A DNA stretch of 6,121 bases, taken from positions 1 through 6,121 of the forward strand of contig WBUW01000197.1 of assembly GCA_008933495.1 (NCBI GenBank), written 5' to 3'. Below the pieces are notes generated by a model, which was not told where the DNA came from, made no database searches, and worked only from the letters and a program-made list of their open reading frames with translations. Both the position numbers and the translations under genes were made by a program. Of the stretch, positions 1-6,121 are shown in pieces. Position 1 is the first letter of the stretch, and each line of letters begins with the position of its first letter. The DNA is from Pseudorhodoplanes sp. GTDB lineage: Bacteria > Pseudomonadota > Alphaproteobacteria > Rhizobiales > Xanthobacteraceae.

Positions 1-937
1 ACCTTGCGCTGTCGGCGCCCGCAAGCGAAGCGGCGGCGAGCACCGCCAGAGAATTGAGCACGAGATGCTTGCCGGGCGCGCCAAGCTTGTAGGTCACCGG
101 CTGGCCGAGAATGTCGGCATGCACGGTCGAACTCGCCGGCTGCAGGGCGTACCGGATGAGGCGGGCCTGCGCATCGGGATGTTCGCCAAATCCGACGATG
201 CGCGCTACCCCCGCCCGTTTCGCATTCCGGCGGATGCGTTCGAAATGCGGCGTGTCGCGATTGACGATCGCGGCGCCGTTCGCCCGCAGGCCCTCGAAAA
301 TCTCCGACTTGGCATCGGCAATGCCGGCGACCGAATTGAAATAGGTAAGATGCACCGGCGCGATCGCGGTAATGATGGCAATCTGCGGACGCACCAGGCG
401 CGACAGCGGCGCGATCTCGCCGGGATGATTCATGCCCATTTCGAAAACCGCGTAGCGCGCCTCCGCCGGACAGCGCGCGAGCGAGAGCGGAACGCCCCAG
501 TGATTGTTGTAGGAGGCGGCGGACACGTGCGTCTGGCCGCTACGCGCAAGCACGAGGCCGAGCGCTTCCTTGGTCCCGGTCTTGCCGACCGAGCCGGTGA
601 CGCCGATCACCGCAGCCTGCGAGCGCGCCCGCGCGGCGCGCGCGAGCTGCCGCAGCCCGGTGAGCACGTTCTTCACCACAAGCAGCGGAACATCCTTGGC
701 GAATTCCTTGCGACGTTTTTCGGCAACCACCGCTAGGCCCGCTCGCGCGGCCAGGGCGGCGGCGACGAAATCGTGGCCGTCGCGACTGTCGCCCTTGATC
801 GCAAAGAAGGCGTCGCCGGGAGCGAGCGTGCGGCTGTCGATCGATAGGCCGCCGACCCCGCGCGGGAGCGGACCCTGCGCGCGCGCTTTCATGGCGTCCG
901 CCATAGCCGCGACGGTCCACAAATCCGCTCCCCTCAT
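1..937 (-). CDS. murF: UDP-MurNAc-tripeptide:D-Ala-D-Ala ligase MurF (3' part missing)
   Basis: MurF is the cytoplasmic ATP-dependent ligase that adds D-alanyl-D-alanine to UDP-MurNAc-tripeptide, the last step of nucleotide-linked peptidoglycan precursor synthesis. The first 312 residues are visible. They hold the N-terminal substrate domain (SIDSR at 32-36, GDAFFAIKGD at 41-50), the ATP-binding P-loop TGSVGKT at 114-120, YNNHWGVP at 143-150, EMGMNHPGE at 166-174, and ADAK with Lys210 at the position carbamylated in Mur ligases. The HLE triplet usual before that lysine reads HLT here (196-198), which I take as ordinary variation. The family is about 450-480 residues long, so the end of the central domain and the C-terminal domain lie beyond base 1. 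The ATG at 937 overlaps the murE stop by ATGA. A GGAGG at 952-948 sits 10 bases upstream, inside the murE end, and supports this start. The truncation is a window-edge effect; no frameshift was found. Confidence 0.96.
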   Translation of the reverse strand, partial: MRGADLWTVAAMADAMKARAQGPLPRGVGGLSIDSRTLAPGDAFFAIKGDSRDGHDFVAAALAARAGLAVVAEKRRKEFAKDVPLLVVKNVLTGLRQLARAARARSQAAVIGVTGSVGKTGTKEALGLVLARSGQTHVSAASYNNHWGVPLSLARCPAEARYAVFEMGMNHPGEIAPLSRLVRPQIAIITAIAPVHLTYFNSVAGIADAKSEIFEGLRANGAAIVNRDTPHFERIRRNAKRAGVARIVGFGEHPDAQARLIRYALQPASSTVHADILGQPVTYKLGAPGKHLVLNSLAVLAAASLAGADSAR

Positions 938-2385
938 CGGGTCCGTTCCTCCAGCGCCGCCACCACCTCGTCGTGATCGCTGAACGGCAATACCCGCTCG
1001 CCGACGATTTGGCCACTTTCATGACCCTTGCCCGCAATCACCAGAACGTCGCCGCGTCGCAGCTCGGCAATCGCCTGCCGGATGGCCGTGGCGCGGTCGC
1101 CGATCTCGATCGCGCCGGGTGCGGCGGAGAGAATCGCGGCGCGGATGGCGGCGGGATCTTCGCTGCGCGGATTGTCGTCGGTGACGATGACGCGATCCGC
1201 CCTGGCGGCGGCCGCCGCCCCCATGAGCGCGCGCTTGCCGGGATCGCGGTCGCCGCCGGCGCCGAACACGACGATCAGTCGGTGGCTTGCGAACGGCCGC
1301 AGCGCTTCGAGCGTCTTGGCCAGCGCGTCGGGCTTGTGCGCGCAATCGACGAAGATCGGCGCGCCGTCTTTCTCGCCCGCGAGATCGAGCCGGCCCTTGG
1401 CGCCGCGCAAGCCTTCCAGCGTTGCGAACACCGCGGCCGCCTCGCTGCCGGTGACGATGGCAAGGCCGGCCGCCACGAGCGCATTTTCCACCTGAAACGT
1501 GCCGACCAGCGGCAGCCTGACGGCGTAGCGCCGTCCGGCCTGCTCGAGCGTCAGGCGCTGCGCGAAACCGTCAATCTTTGTCTCGACCAGCCGGATGCCG
1601 TCGCCGTGCCGGCCGACGGTGAACACCTCAAGCGCGCGCGCCTTTGCCGTGGCGACGACGCGTTCGGCCGGCTCGCGATCGGCGACGATGACCGCGCCGC
1701 CGCCCGGCGGCACGAGCTCGGAGAATAGCCGCAGCTTGGCCTGCAGATAGGCGTCGAGCGTGGGGTGATAATCGAGATGATCGCGGCTGAGATTGGTGAA
1801 GGCGCCCGCGCGCACGCGCACGCCGTCGAGGCGGAACTGGTCGAGGCCGTGCGAGGACGCCTCCATCGCGAGATGCGTGACGCCCTCCTCCGCCAGCGCA
1901 GCGAGCGTGCGGTGCAGTTCGACCGGATCGGGCGTGGTCAGCGAACCGTAACTCTCCCCGCGCGGGGAGACGACGCCGATCGTGCCGATGCTGGCCGCCG
2001 CTTGTCCGAGCGCCTGCCAGATCTGGCGCGTGAAGGCGGCGACCGAGGTCTTGCCGCTCGTGCCGGTAATGGCGGCGATGGTTGCCGGCTGGCGGCCGAA
2101 AAAGCGCGCAGCCGCCAGCGCCAGCGCACGGCGGACATTGGCGGCGCGGATAAAGGCGACGCCGTCGGCAAGCGCTGACGGCGCGCGCTCGGCGACAATG
2201 ACGGCCGCCCCCTTCGCCACCGCCTGCGGCACGAATTGCAGCCCGTCGGCTTTGCTGCCGGGAATCGCAAAAAACGCAAATCCGCGCTCGACCTTGCGAC
2301 TGTCGGCGGTGAGACCGCTTACGTTCGTCGTGGCCAGGCGCGGGGCGCGCGCGGCTTCCTCGGGCAGAAGGTCGGACAGGATCAT
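934..2385 (-). CDS. murE: UDP-MurNAc-L-Ala-D-Glu:meso-DAP ligase MurE
   Basis: MurE is the cytoplasmic ATP-dependent ligase that adds meso-diaminopimelate to UDP-MurNAc-L-Ala-D-Glu. The protein has 483 residues, close to the usual 480-500. Visible landmarks are TADSR at 26-30, the P-loop TGTSGKTS at 107-114, TTPDP at 150-154, EASSHGL at 175-181, NLSRDHLDYH at 198-207, Lys217 (the expected carbamylated lysine in YLQAK), the meso-DAP-specifying DNPR motif at 404-407, and AGKGHE at 451-456. The motif usually written DYAH reads DCAH, with Cys348 in place of tyrosine. The ATG at 2385 is the only sensible start: no ATG, GTG or TTG lies in frame between it and the ftsI stop, and MILSDLL fits the family N-terminus. 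It has no clear Shine-Dalgarno sequence, and a GC hairpin lies just upstream. The gene follows ftsI by 44 bases and overlaps murF by 4. DNPR points to DAP rather than lysine as substrate, as expected in a Gram-negative. Confidence 0.98.
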   Translation of the reverse strand: MILSDLLPEEAARAPRLATTNVSGLTADSRKVERGFAFFAIPGSKADGLQFVPQAVAKGAAVIVAERAPSALADGVAFIRAANVRRALALAAARFFGRQPATIAAITGTSGKTSVAAFTRQIWQALGQAAASIGTIGVVSPRGESYGSLTTPDPVELHRTLAALAEEGVTHLAMEASSHGLDQFRLDGVRVRAGAFTNLSRDHLDYHPTLDAYLQAKLRLFSELVPPGGGAVIVADREPAERVVATAKARALEVFTVGRHGDGIRLVETKIDGFAQRLTLEQAGRRYAVRLPLVGTFQVENALVAAGLAIVTGSEAAAVFATLEGLRGAKGRLDLAGEKDGAPIFVDCAHKPDALAKTLEALRPFASHRLIVVFGAGGDRDPGKRALMGAAAAARADRVIVTDDNPRSEDPAAIRAAILSAAPGAIEIGDRATAIRQAIAELRRGDVLVIAGKGHESGQIVGERVLPFSDHDEVVAALEERTR

Positions 2386-2398
2386 GGGCGGGCTCTGG

Positions 2399-2420
2399 GG
2401 GCGGCGAACGGGCGCCGCCC
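2399..2420 (-). repeat. GC-rich inverted repeat in the ftsI-murE spacer
   Basis: The arms GGGCGGCG (2399-2406) and CGCCGCCC (2413-2420) are perfectly complementary and flank the 6-base loop AACGGG as read on the plus strand. In the murE leader RNA this would form an 8-bp, all-GC stem ending 13 bases before the murE ATG. There is no T-run after it in the direction of transcription, so it does not look like a rho-independent terminator. By inference it could limit ribosome access to murE, protect an mRNA end, or be a chance product of GC-rich sequence. Confidence 0.5.
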
Positions 2421-2429
2421 GCCGCCGCG

Positions 2430-4175
2430 TTACCTGATGGCGGATGTTACTGCAAGAATCTGGCGCTCGGCCGCTGGCAGGTCGAAACGCGGCGCAAGGC
2501 CAAGCAGCGGCGCAATGCGTTCCACCACCCGGCCGGCGGTGGGAGCCGCGTTCCAGCCGGACGTCGCAAAGCCCTTGGTTTCGGGGGTCGGCTGCGGCTC
2601 GTCGAGAATGATGGTGACGAGGTAACGCGGCTGGTCGGCCGGCAGCACGGCCATGAACGTGGTCAAAAGCTTGGTCTTTGAATAGTGGCCGTTGACCACT
2701 TTCTCGGCCGTGCCGGTCTTGCCGCCGACATAATAGCCCGGCACGTCGACGCGCCTGGCCGATCCTTTCTCGGCATTGAGCCGCATGAGATAGCGCATGC
2801 GCGCACTCGTCTCCGGCTTGATGACGGTTTTGGCGCGCGCGGCCGCCTCCGCCTCGCTGCGCTTGAGGAAGGTCGGGGGGAAGAGCTTGCCGCCGTTCAT
2901 CAGCGCGCCCACCGCCATGACCGCCTGCAGCGGCGCCACCGCAATGCCGTGGCCGAACGCGATCGTCACCGTATTCAGTTCCGCCCAGTGTTTGGGGACG
3001 AGCGGCTCGGCGCTTTCCGGCAATTCCGTGCGCAAACGCTCGAGCTGTCCCATCTTGCGCAGAAACGCCTTATGCGCCTCGATGCCCTGGCCGAGCGCCA
3101 TGCGCGCGATGCCGATGTTGGAGGAATAGGTGAAGACATCCGGCAGCGTCAGGATGCGCCGCTGGGCGTGATAGTCGTTGATTTCGAACTTGCCGTAACG
3201 CAGCGGCTCGCGCGCATCGAAGGTGGAGGACAGCGTCGCCTTGCCGGAATCGAGCGCCATCGCCACCGTCAGCGCCTTGAAGGTCGAGCCCAGCTCGAAC
3301 ACGCCGGTGGTCAGGCGGTTCAGGCGCGTCTCGTCGAGCGCCTGGCGCGGGTCGTTGGGGTCATAGTCGGGCACCGAGACCATCGCCACCACTTCGCCGG
3401 TGCGCACGTCGGTCACGAGGCCGGCAGCGGCGACCTTGACCTTGTAGCGCTCGCGCGCGGCAAGGAGTTCGTCGCGCAAGGCGTGCTGCACGCGCAGATC
3501 GAGCGAAAGCTCGACCGGCTTCTGCAGACGGTCGGCCGCAAAGCCCGCCAGGTGCAGGTCGGCAAGCCCGCGCCCGTCGAGCCATTTCTCGATTCCGGCG
3601 GTGCCCTGGTTGTCGATATTGACGTGGCCGATGACATGGGAGACCACCGCGCCGTTCGGATAGACGCGCTTGTTCTCGTTCAGGAAGCCGATGCCGGGAA
3701 TGCCGAGCCGGTGGATGTCGGCCTGCTGGCGCGGGGTGATTTCGCGCTTGAGCCAGATGAAGCCGCGCCTGGATGACAGGCGTTCGCGCAATTCGCGCGC
3801 GTCGAGATCGGGCAGCGTTGCGGTGAGCAATTCCACCGCCTCGTCGACATCGATGATCTTGCGCGGCTCGGCAAACAGCGAGGGCGTGCGCACGTCGGTC
3901 GCGAGAATTTCGCCGTTGCGGTCGAGAATATCGGGACGCGCGGTGGCAACAGCGTCGTTGGCGGTGGAACGCCGCGCGGTCGCCGGATCGGCCGCCATCC
4001 CGTAGAGCACGAGCCGCGCCGCGATCACCCCGTAGATCAGCGCGAACACCACGACCGCGAGGCCGATGCGGGCGCGCGCCTTGGCGGCACGGTCGACATT
4101 GGCACCATAGAGCAGACGCCCGACCAGTCCGGCAGCGCCGTGGGCGGCAGTCGCGGCGACGGGATTTGCCGTCAT
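2430..4175 (-). CDS. ftsI: Septal peptidoglycan transpeptidase FtsI (PBP3, class B PBP)
   Basis: FtsI is the divisome D,D-transpeptidase that crosslinks septal peptidoglycan, working with FtsW and the FtsQLB complex; it is a target of beta-lactams. The protein has 581 residues, normal for alphaproteobacteria. It has a short Ala-rich cytoplasmic tail with a basic patch (about 29-36), one membrane segment at about 37-59, and a periplasmic remainder. The class B motif RPDILDRNG is at 80-88, with the pedestal/dimerisation region following (GTAGIEKWLDG, 191-201). The transpeptidase domain has all three catalytic motifs: SxxK at Ser297-Thr-Phe-Lys300, SxN at Ser351-Ser352-Asn353, and KTGT at 486-489. 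No glycosyltransferase domain is present. The ATG at 4175 overlaps the ftsL stop by ATGA and has GGGAG at 4187-4183, 7 bases upstream. The TAA stop is followed by the only real spacer in the cluster. Position next to ftsL separates it from elongation-type PBP2. Confidence 0.98.
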   Translation of the reverse strand: MTANPVAATAAHGAAGLVGRLLYGANVDRAAKARARIGLAVVVFALIYGVIAARLVLYGMAADPATARRSTANDAVATARPDILDRNGEILATDVRTPSLFAEPRKIIDVDEAVELLTATLPDLDARELRERLSSRRGFIWLKREITPRQQADIHRLGIPGIGFLNENKRVYPNGAVVSHVIGHVNIDNQGTAGIEKWLDGRGLADLHLAGFAADRLQKPVELSLDLRVQHALRDELLAARERYKVKVAAAGLVTDVRTGEVVAMVSVPDYDPNDPRQALDETRLNRLTTGVFELGSTFKALTVAMALDSGKATLSSTFDAREPLRYGKFEINDYHAQRRILTLPDVFTYSSNIGIARMALGQGIEAHKAFLRKMGQLERLRTELPESAEPLVPKHWAELNTVTIAFGHGIAVAPLQAVMAVGALMNGGKLFPPTFLKRSEAEAAARAKTVIKPETSARMRYLMRLNAEKGSARRVDVPGYYVGGKTGTAEKVVNGHYSKTKLLTTFMAVLPADQPRYLVTIILDEPQPTPETKGFATSGWNAAPTAGRVVERIAPLLGLAPRFDLPAAERQILAVTSAIR

Positions 4176-4552
4176 CGCGCCGCTCCCGCGGCCGGCGTGA
4201 CGGAACCGGTCGGCAGGTCGGGATCGCGCCCGATGATGGCGGCGATCGGATCTTCCACGTCGGGCAGGTTCGCCTGCGGAACCCGCGCAGGCAGATTATC
4301 GAGCGTATCGAACTGGATCACTTCGAGCGGCTGCAGCGCGAGGTGGCGCTGCGCGAGCCCCTGGATGCGGCCGGGATTGCTCAGCTTGGCCCATTCCGCG
4401 CGCAGGGTCGCGATCGCGTCGCGCTCGCGGCGGATGTCGCTGCGCAGCTTAGCGAGCCGCTCGGCCTGCAGCGTGGCTTCGAACTTGATTTCATAGACAT
4501 AGGCGGCCGCCGCCAGCAGGACGCCGATGACAAAGAGATGAACGAGCCTCAT
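4172..4552 (-). CDS. ftsL: Cell division protein FtsL
   Basis: FtsL is a bitopic inner-membrane protein that forms the FtsQ-FtsL-FtsB divisome complex and helps activate FtsWI. The protein has 126 residues. It begins almost directly with a hydrophobic membrane segment at about 4-20, leaving a cytoplasmic tail of only about three residues, much shorter than in Escherichia coli. A charged helical region predicted as coiled coil follows at about 22-57, where FtsB pairing is expected. The segment LSNPGRIQGLAQRHLALQPL (57-76) is typical of alphaproteobacterial FtsL. Residues 86-126 are rich in Pro, Ala and Asp and look disordered. The ATG at 4552 overlaps the rsmH stop by ATGA, and AAGGGG at 4566-4561 sits 8 bases upstream, within rsmH. 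FtsL sequences diverge strongly, so the call leans on topology and the fixed position between rsmH and ftsI as well as on sequence. Confidence 0.94.
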   Translation of the reverse strand: MRLVHLFVIGVLLAAAAYVYEIKFEATLQAERLAKLRSDIRRERDAIATLRAEWAKLSNPGRIQGLAQRHLALQPLEVIQFDTLDNLPARVPQANLPDVEDPIAAIIGRDPDLPTGSVTPAAGAAR

Positions 4553-5586
4553 GCCGGGCGCCCCTTCGTCACCGCGGCGAGCGCGGGCAGGCGCGGCAGG
4601 AGACTTGCGAGATCGACCTGCCCGGCGGCCCCCGCGGTGCGTTCGCCGGCGCGCAGCTTGGCCGAGCGAGCGCGCGGATTGGCGTCGACTTCGTCCGCGT
4701 CCGGCGTGACCGGCTTTTTCGTCAGTACGCGGAAAGCGGCCGCCGGCCGCGCGCCGTCCGGGGCGTGACGCGAAACGCCTTCGCGGCCCGGACCGGCCAG
4801 GAACGTCTTCACGATACGATCTTCGAGCGAATGGAAGGAGACCACGACCAGCCGGCCGCCGTCGCGCAGGATGTGCTCGGCCGCCGCGAGCGCGTTCGCC
4901 AGTTCGTGCAGTTCTTCGTTGACGAAAATGCGCAGCGCCTGGAAGGTCCGCGTCGCCGGATGAAGCCCGCCCGGCCGGGCGCGCACGGCCTGCGACACGA
5001 TCCGCGCAAGCTGCGCCGTGGTGCGCACCGGCGCGTTCCTGCGGGCCTGCACGAGCGCGCGCGCGATGGCGCGCGAATGGCGCTCCTCGCCAAGCTGAAA
5101 GATCACATTCGCCAGATCGCGCTCGCCGATCGTGGCAATCACGTCGGCGGCGCTCGGTCCGTCGCCGCCCATGCGCATGTCGAGCGGACCGTCATTGCGA
5201 AACGAAAAGCCGCGCGCGGCTTCGTCGAGCTGCATGGAAGAGACGCCGATATCGAGCACGACGCCATCAACCGATTCGTGACCCTGGGCGCGCGCACACG
5301 CATCCAGTGCCGAAAAGCGGGCCTGCACCAGGGTGAACCGCCCCGGCGCCGCGCGCACGAGATCGGCACCCGCGTCGATGGCGCCCGGATCGCGATCGAT
5401 GCCGATGACGCGGCAGTCGGCGGCCGCCAGGATCGCGCGGCTGTAGCCGCCGGCCCCGAAGGTCGCGTCGACATAAACGCCGCCGTCCCGGACATGGAGA
5501 TAGCCGAGCGCGGCCGGGCCGAGCACGGGAATATGTCGGGCCGGTCCGCCAGCGACAGCAGGAACCCCGCCGTCGCGGCCCGTCAT
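4549..5586 (-). CDS. rsmH: 16S rRNA (cytosine1402-N4)-methyltransferase RsmH (MraW)
   Basis: RsmH uses S-adenosylmethionine to methylate N4 of C1402 in 16S rRNA, in the decoding centre of the small ribosomal subunit. The protein has 345 residues; E. coli RsmH has 313. Family landmarks appear in order: HIPVL at 18-22, the SAM-binding DATFGAGGYS at 40-49, GIDRDP at 62-67, LDIGVSS at 111-117, GFSFRNDGPLDMRM at 126-139, TRTFQALRIFVNEEL at 212-226, VSFHSLEDRIVK at 249-260, and a C-terminal NPRARSAKLRAGER at 303-316. The start is set at the ATG at 5586, which forms an ATGA overlap with the mraZ stop, has GGAG at 5600-5597 ten bases upstream, and leaves a normal short N-terminus before HIPVL. The same frame stays open for another 177 codons up to an ATG at 6117, but that stretch is mraZ in another frame and does not resemble RsmH. 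Confidence 0.97.
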   Translation of the reverse strand: MTGRDGGVPAVAGGPARHIPVLGPAALGYLHVRDGGVYVDATFGAGGYSRAILAAADCRVIGIDRDPGAIDAGADLVRAAPGRFTLVQARFSALDACARAQGHESVDGVVLDIGVSSMQLDEAARGFSFRNDGPLDMRMGGDGPSAADVIATIGERDLANVIFQLGEERHSRAIARALVQARRNAPVRTTAQLARIVSQAVRARPGGLHPATRTFQALRIFVNEELHELANALAAAEHILRDGGRLVVVSFHSLEDRIVKTFLAGPGREGVSRHAPDGARPAAAFRVLTKKPVTPDADEVDANPRARSAKLRAGERTAGAAGQVDLASLLPRLPALAAVTKGRPA

Positions 5587-6065
5587 TTTTCCCGTGCTCC
5601 GTGCGGTTGACCCGCCGCGCCCTGCGCGCCGAGCCGCTTCCTGAGTCTGCGCACCGCTCCGGTGGCCTCGGAGAGTTGCGCGCCCAGCCGGTCCGGCGCC
5701 CAGATCTGAAACTTGTGACCCAACCCGATGAAGGCGACGGCATCCATGATGCCGGCATGGTCCTTCAGCGGATCGGACAGCGTAACGCGACCCTCGCCAT
5801 CCATTCTGAGCGTCTCGCTCGTGCCGTAGAGCGCGGTCGCAATCGTCTCGCGTTCCTCGGAGAAAGGCGGATAGCTCGCGATCAATTGCTCGATCTCGGC
5901 AAGCAGAGCCGAGCCGCCTGCCTCGATTGCCGGCCGGCCGACCGCCGGACAACAGAAAATGCCCTCGCTCTTGTCCTGCACCAGAACAGCGCGAAACGGC
6001 GCCGGGACCGAAACCCGGCCCTTGGCGTCCAGTCGCAGAACGAATTGCGAGACGAACCGGTCCAT
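5583..6065 (-). CDS. mraZ: Transcriptional regulator MraZ
   Basis: MraZ is a DNA-binding protein of the SpoVT/AbrB fold that forms a ring-shaped oligomer and regulates its own dcw operon; in E. coli it represses it. The protein has 160 residues (E. coli 152). It shows the two tandem half-domains with their signature turns: DAKGRVSVP at 13-21 and DGEGRVTL at 89-96. The tail from about 138 is basic and probably flexible. The start at ATG 6065 matches the conserved family N-terminus (MDRF followed by LDAKGR). It is the first gene of the cluster, with repeats resembling the MraZ operator 31 bases or more upstream, and its stop overlaps the rsmH start by ATGA. A role in tuning expression of the downstream division genes is inferred from the family; whether it represses or activates here cannot be read from sequence. 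Confidence 0.97.
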   Translation of the reverse strand: MDRFVSQFVLRLDAKGRVSVPAPFRAVLVQDKSEGIFCCPAVGRPAIEAGGSALLAEIEQLIASYPPFSEERETIATALYGTSETLRMDGEGRVTLSDPLKDHAGIMDAVAFIGLGHKFQIWAPDRLGAQLSEATGAVRRLRKRLGAQGAAGQPHGAREK

Positions 6066-6068
6066 ATG

Positions 6069-6073
6069 CCCTC
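6069..6073 (-). promoter_or_regulatory. Ribosome binding site of mraZ with short spacing
   Basis: GAGGG on the minus strand (6073-6069) lies only 3 bases before the mraZ ATG, shorter than the usual 5-9. No better purine-rich site is visible in the 56 bases upstream. The start itself is still favoured by the conserved MraZ N-terminus, so initiation may simply be modest, as suits a regulator. Confidence 0.5.
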
Positions 6074-6096
6074 GGTGACAGCCTGCCGAGCCGGTT

Positions 6097-6121
6097 TGGG
6101 TTCAAATGGGCTATCATGGGA
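6097..6121 (+). promoter_or_regulatory. Probable MraZ operator: three TGGG repeats with 10-bp period
   Basis: TGGG occurs at 6097-6100, 6107-6110 and 6117-6120, each exactly 10 bp from the next, giving TGGGT, TGGGC and TGGGA with 5-base spacers. The published E. coli MraZ site is three TGGGN repeats separated by 5 bases upstream of mraZ, so unit, spacing and location all match. Here TGGG reads on the plus strand, that is, CCCA on the mraZ coding strand. The site starts 31 bases upstream of the mraZ ATG. More repeats and the promoter could lie beyond the window edge. Confidence 0.72.

Noticed and set aside
65..736. Plus-strand open frame of 223 codons antisense to murF
   Set aside because: The minus strand translates continuously as MurF with P-loop and carbamylated-lysine motifs; the plus-strand product has no recognisable features.
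540..1037. Minus-strand open frame of 165 codons across the murE/murF junction
   Set aside because: It is out of frame with both ligases, has Arg/Gly-rich composition and no motifs. The in-frame MurF translation from 937 accounts for the DNA.
2399..2420. Possible rho-independent terminator between ftsI and murE
   Set aside because: The stem is strong, but no T-run follows in the transcription direction, and essential murE and murF lie directly downstream with no other promoter visible.
2685..3776. Long plus-strand open frame of 363 codons antisense to ftsI
   Set aside because: It mirrors ftsI codons in GC-rich DNA. The translation is rich in Arg, His, Gly and Ala with no domain, while the opposite strand encodes all FtsI motifs.
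4765..5610. Plus-strand open frame of 281 codons antisense to rsmH
   Set aside because: It is low-complexity Arg/Ala/His-rich translation opposite a well-conserved methyltransferase gene, an artefact of high G+C.
6066..6121. CcrM (GANTC) methylation site or -35/-10 promoter in the mraZ leader
   Set aside because: No GANTC occurs in these 56 bases and no convincing promoter hexamers were seen; the promoter probably lies beyond the window.
1..6121. Mobile elements, CRISPR arrays, tRNA or rRNA genes, or a novel gene system
   Set aside because: Nearly every base is accounted for by six dcw genes with tight junctions. No insertion ends, array repeats or RNA gene signatures were found by reading.

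Overview
The window is a contiguous piece of the division and cell wall (dcw) cluster of an alphaproteobacterium, most likely of the order Hyphomicrobiales (Rhizobiales). This rests on the gene order, the alphaproteobacterial wording of FtsL and FtsI (for example the FtsL stretch around SNPGRIQGLAQRHL), a meso-diaminopimelate-type MurE, and a G+C content of about two thirds judged by eye. No genus can be named safely.

All genes lie on the minus strand, so the cluster reads from right to left: mraZ (6065-5583), rsmH/mraW (5586-4549), ftsL (4552-4172), ftsI (4175-2430), murE (2385-934) and murF (937 to beyond the left edge). Five genes are complete. murF is cut by the window edge after 312 codons. 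The 56 bases right of mraZ hold the end of the leader, with three TGGG direct repeats spaced exactly 10 bp apart, which match the known MraZ operator pattern. The basal promoter would lie beyond base 6121.

The genes are packed as one transcription unit. Four of the five junctions are 4-base ATGA overlaps (mraZ/rsmH, rsmH/ftsL, ftsL/ftsI, murE/murF), which suggests translational coupling. The single exception is ftsI/murE, where a 44-base spacer holds a perfect 8-bp GC-only inverted repeat and murE has no recognisable Shine-Dalgarno sequence. No rho-independent terminator is visible anywhere.

The products work together. MraZ is the autoregulator of the cluster, and RsmH methylates 16S rRNA. 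FtsL is a bitopic divisome scaffold, and FtsI is the septal transpeptidase that crosslinks peptidoglycan. MurE and MurF add meso-DAP and D-Ala-D-Ala to the cytoplasmic precursor that FtsI eventually uses. No mobile element, RNA gene, CRISPR array or foreign insertion was seen, and nothing here amounts to a previously undescribed system. The most interesting points are the operator repeats and their orientation, the ftsI/murE spacer hairpin, and a Tyr-to-Cys change in a conserved MurE motif.
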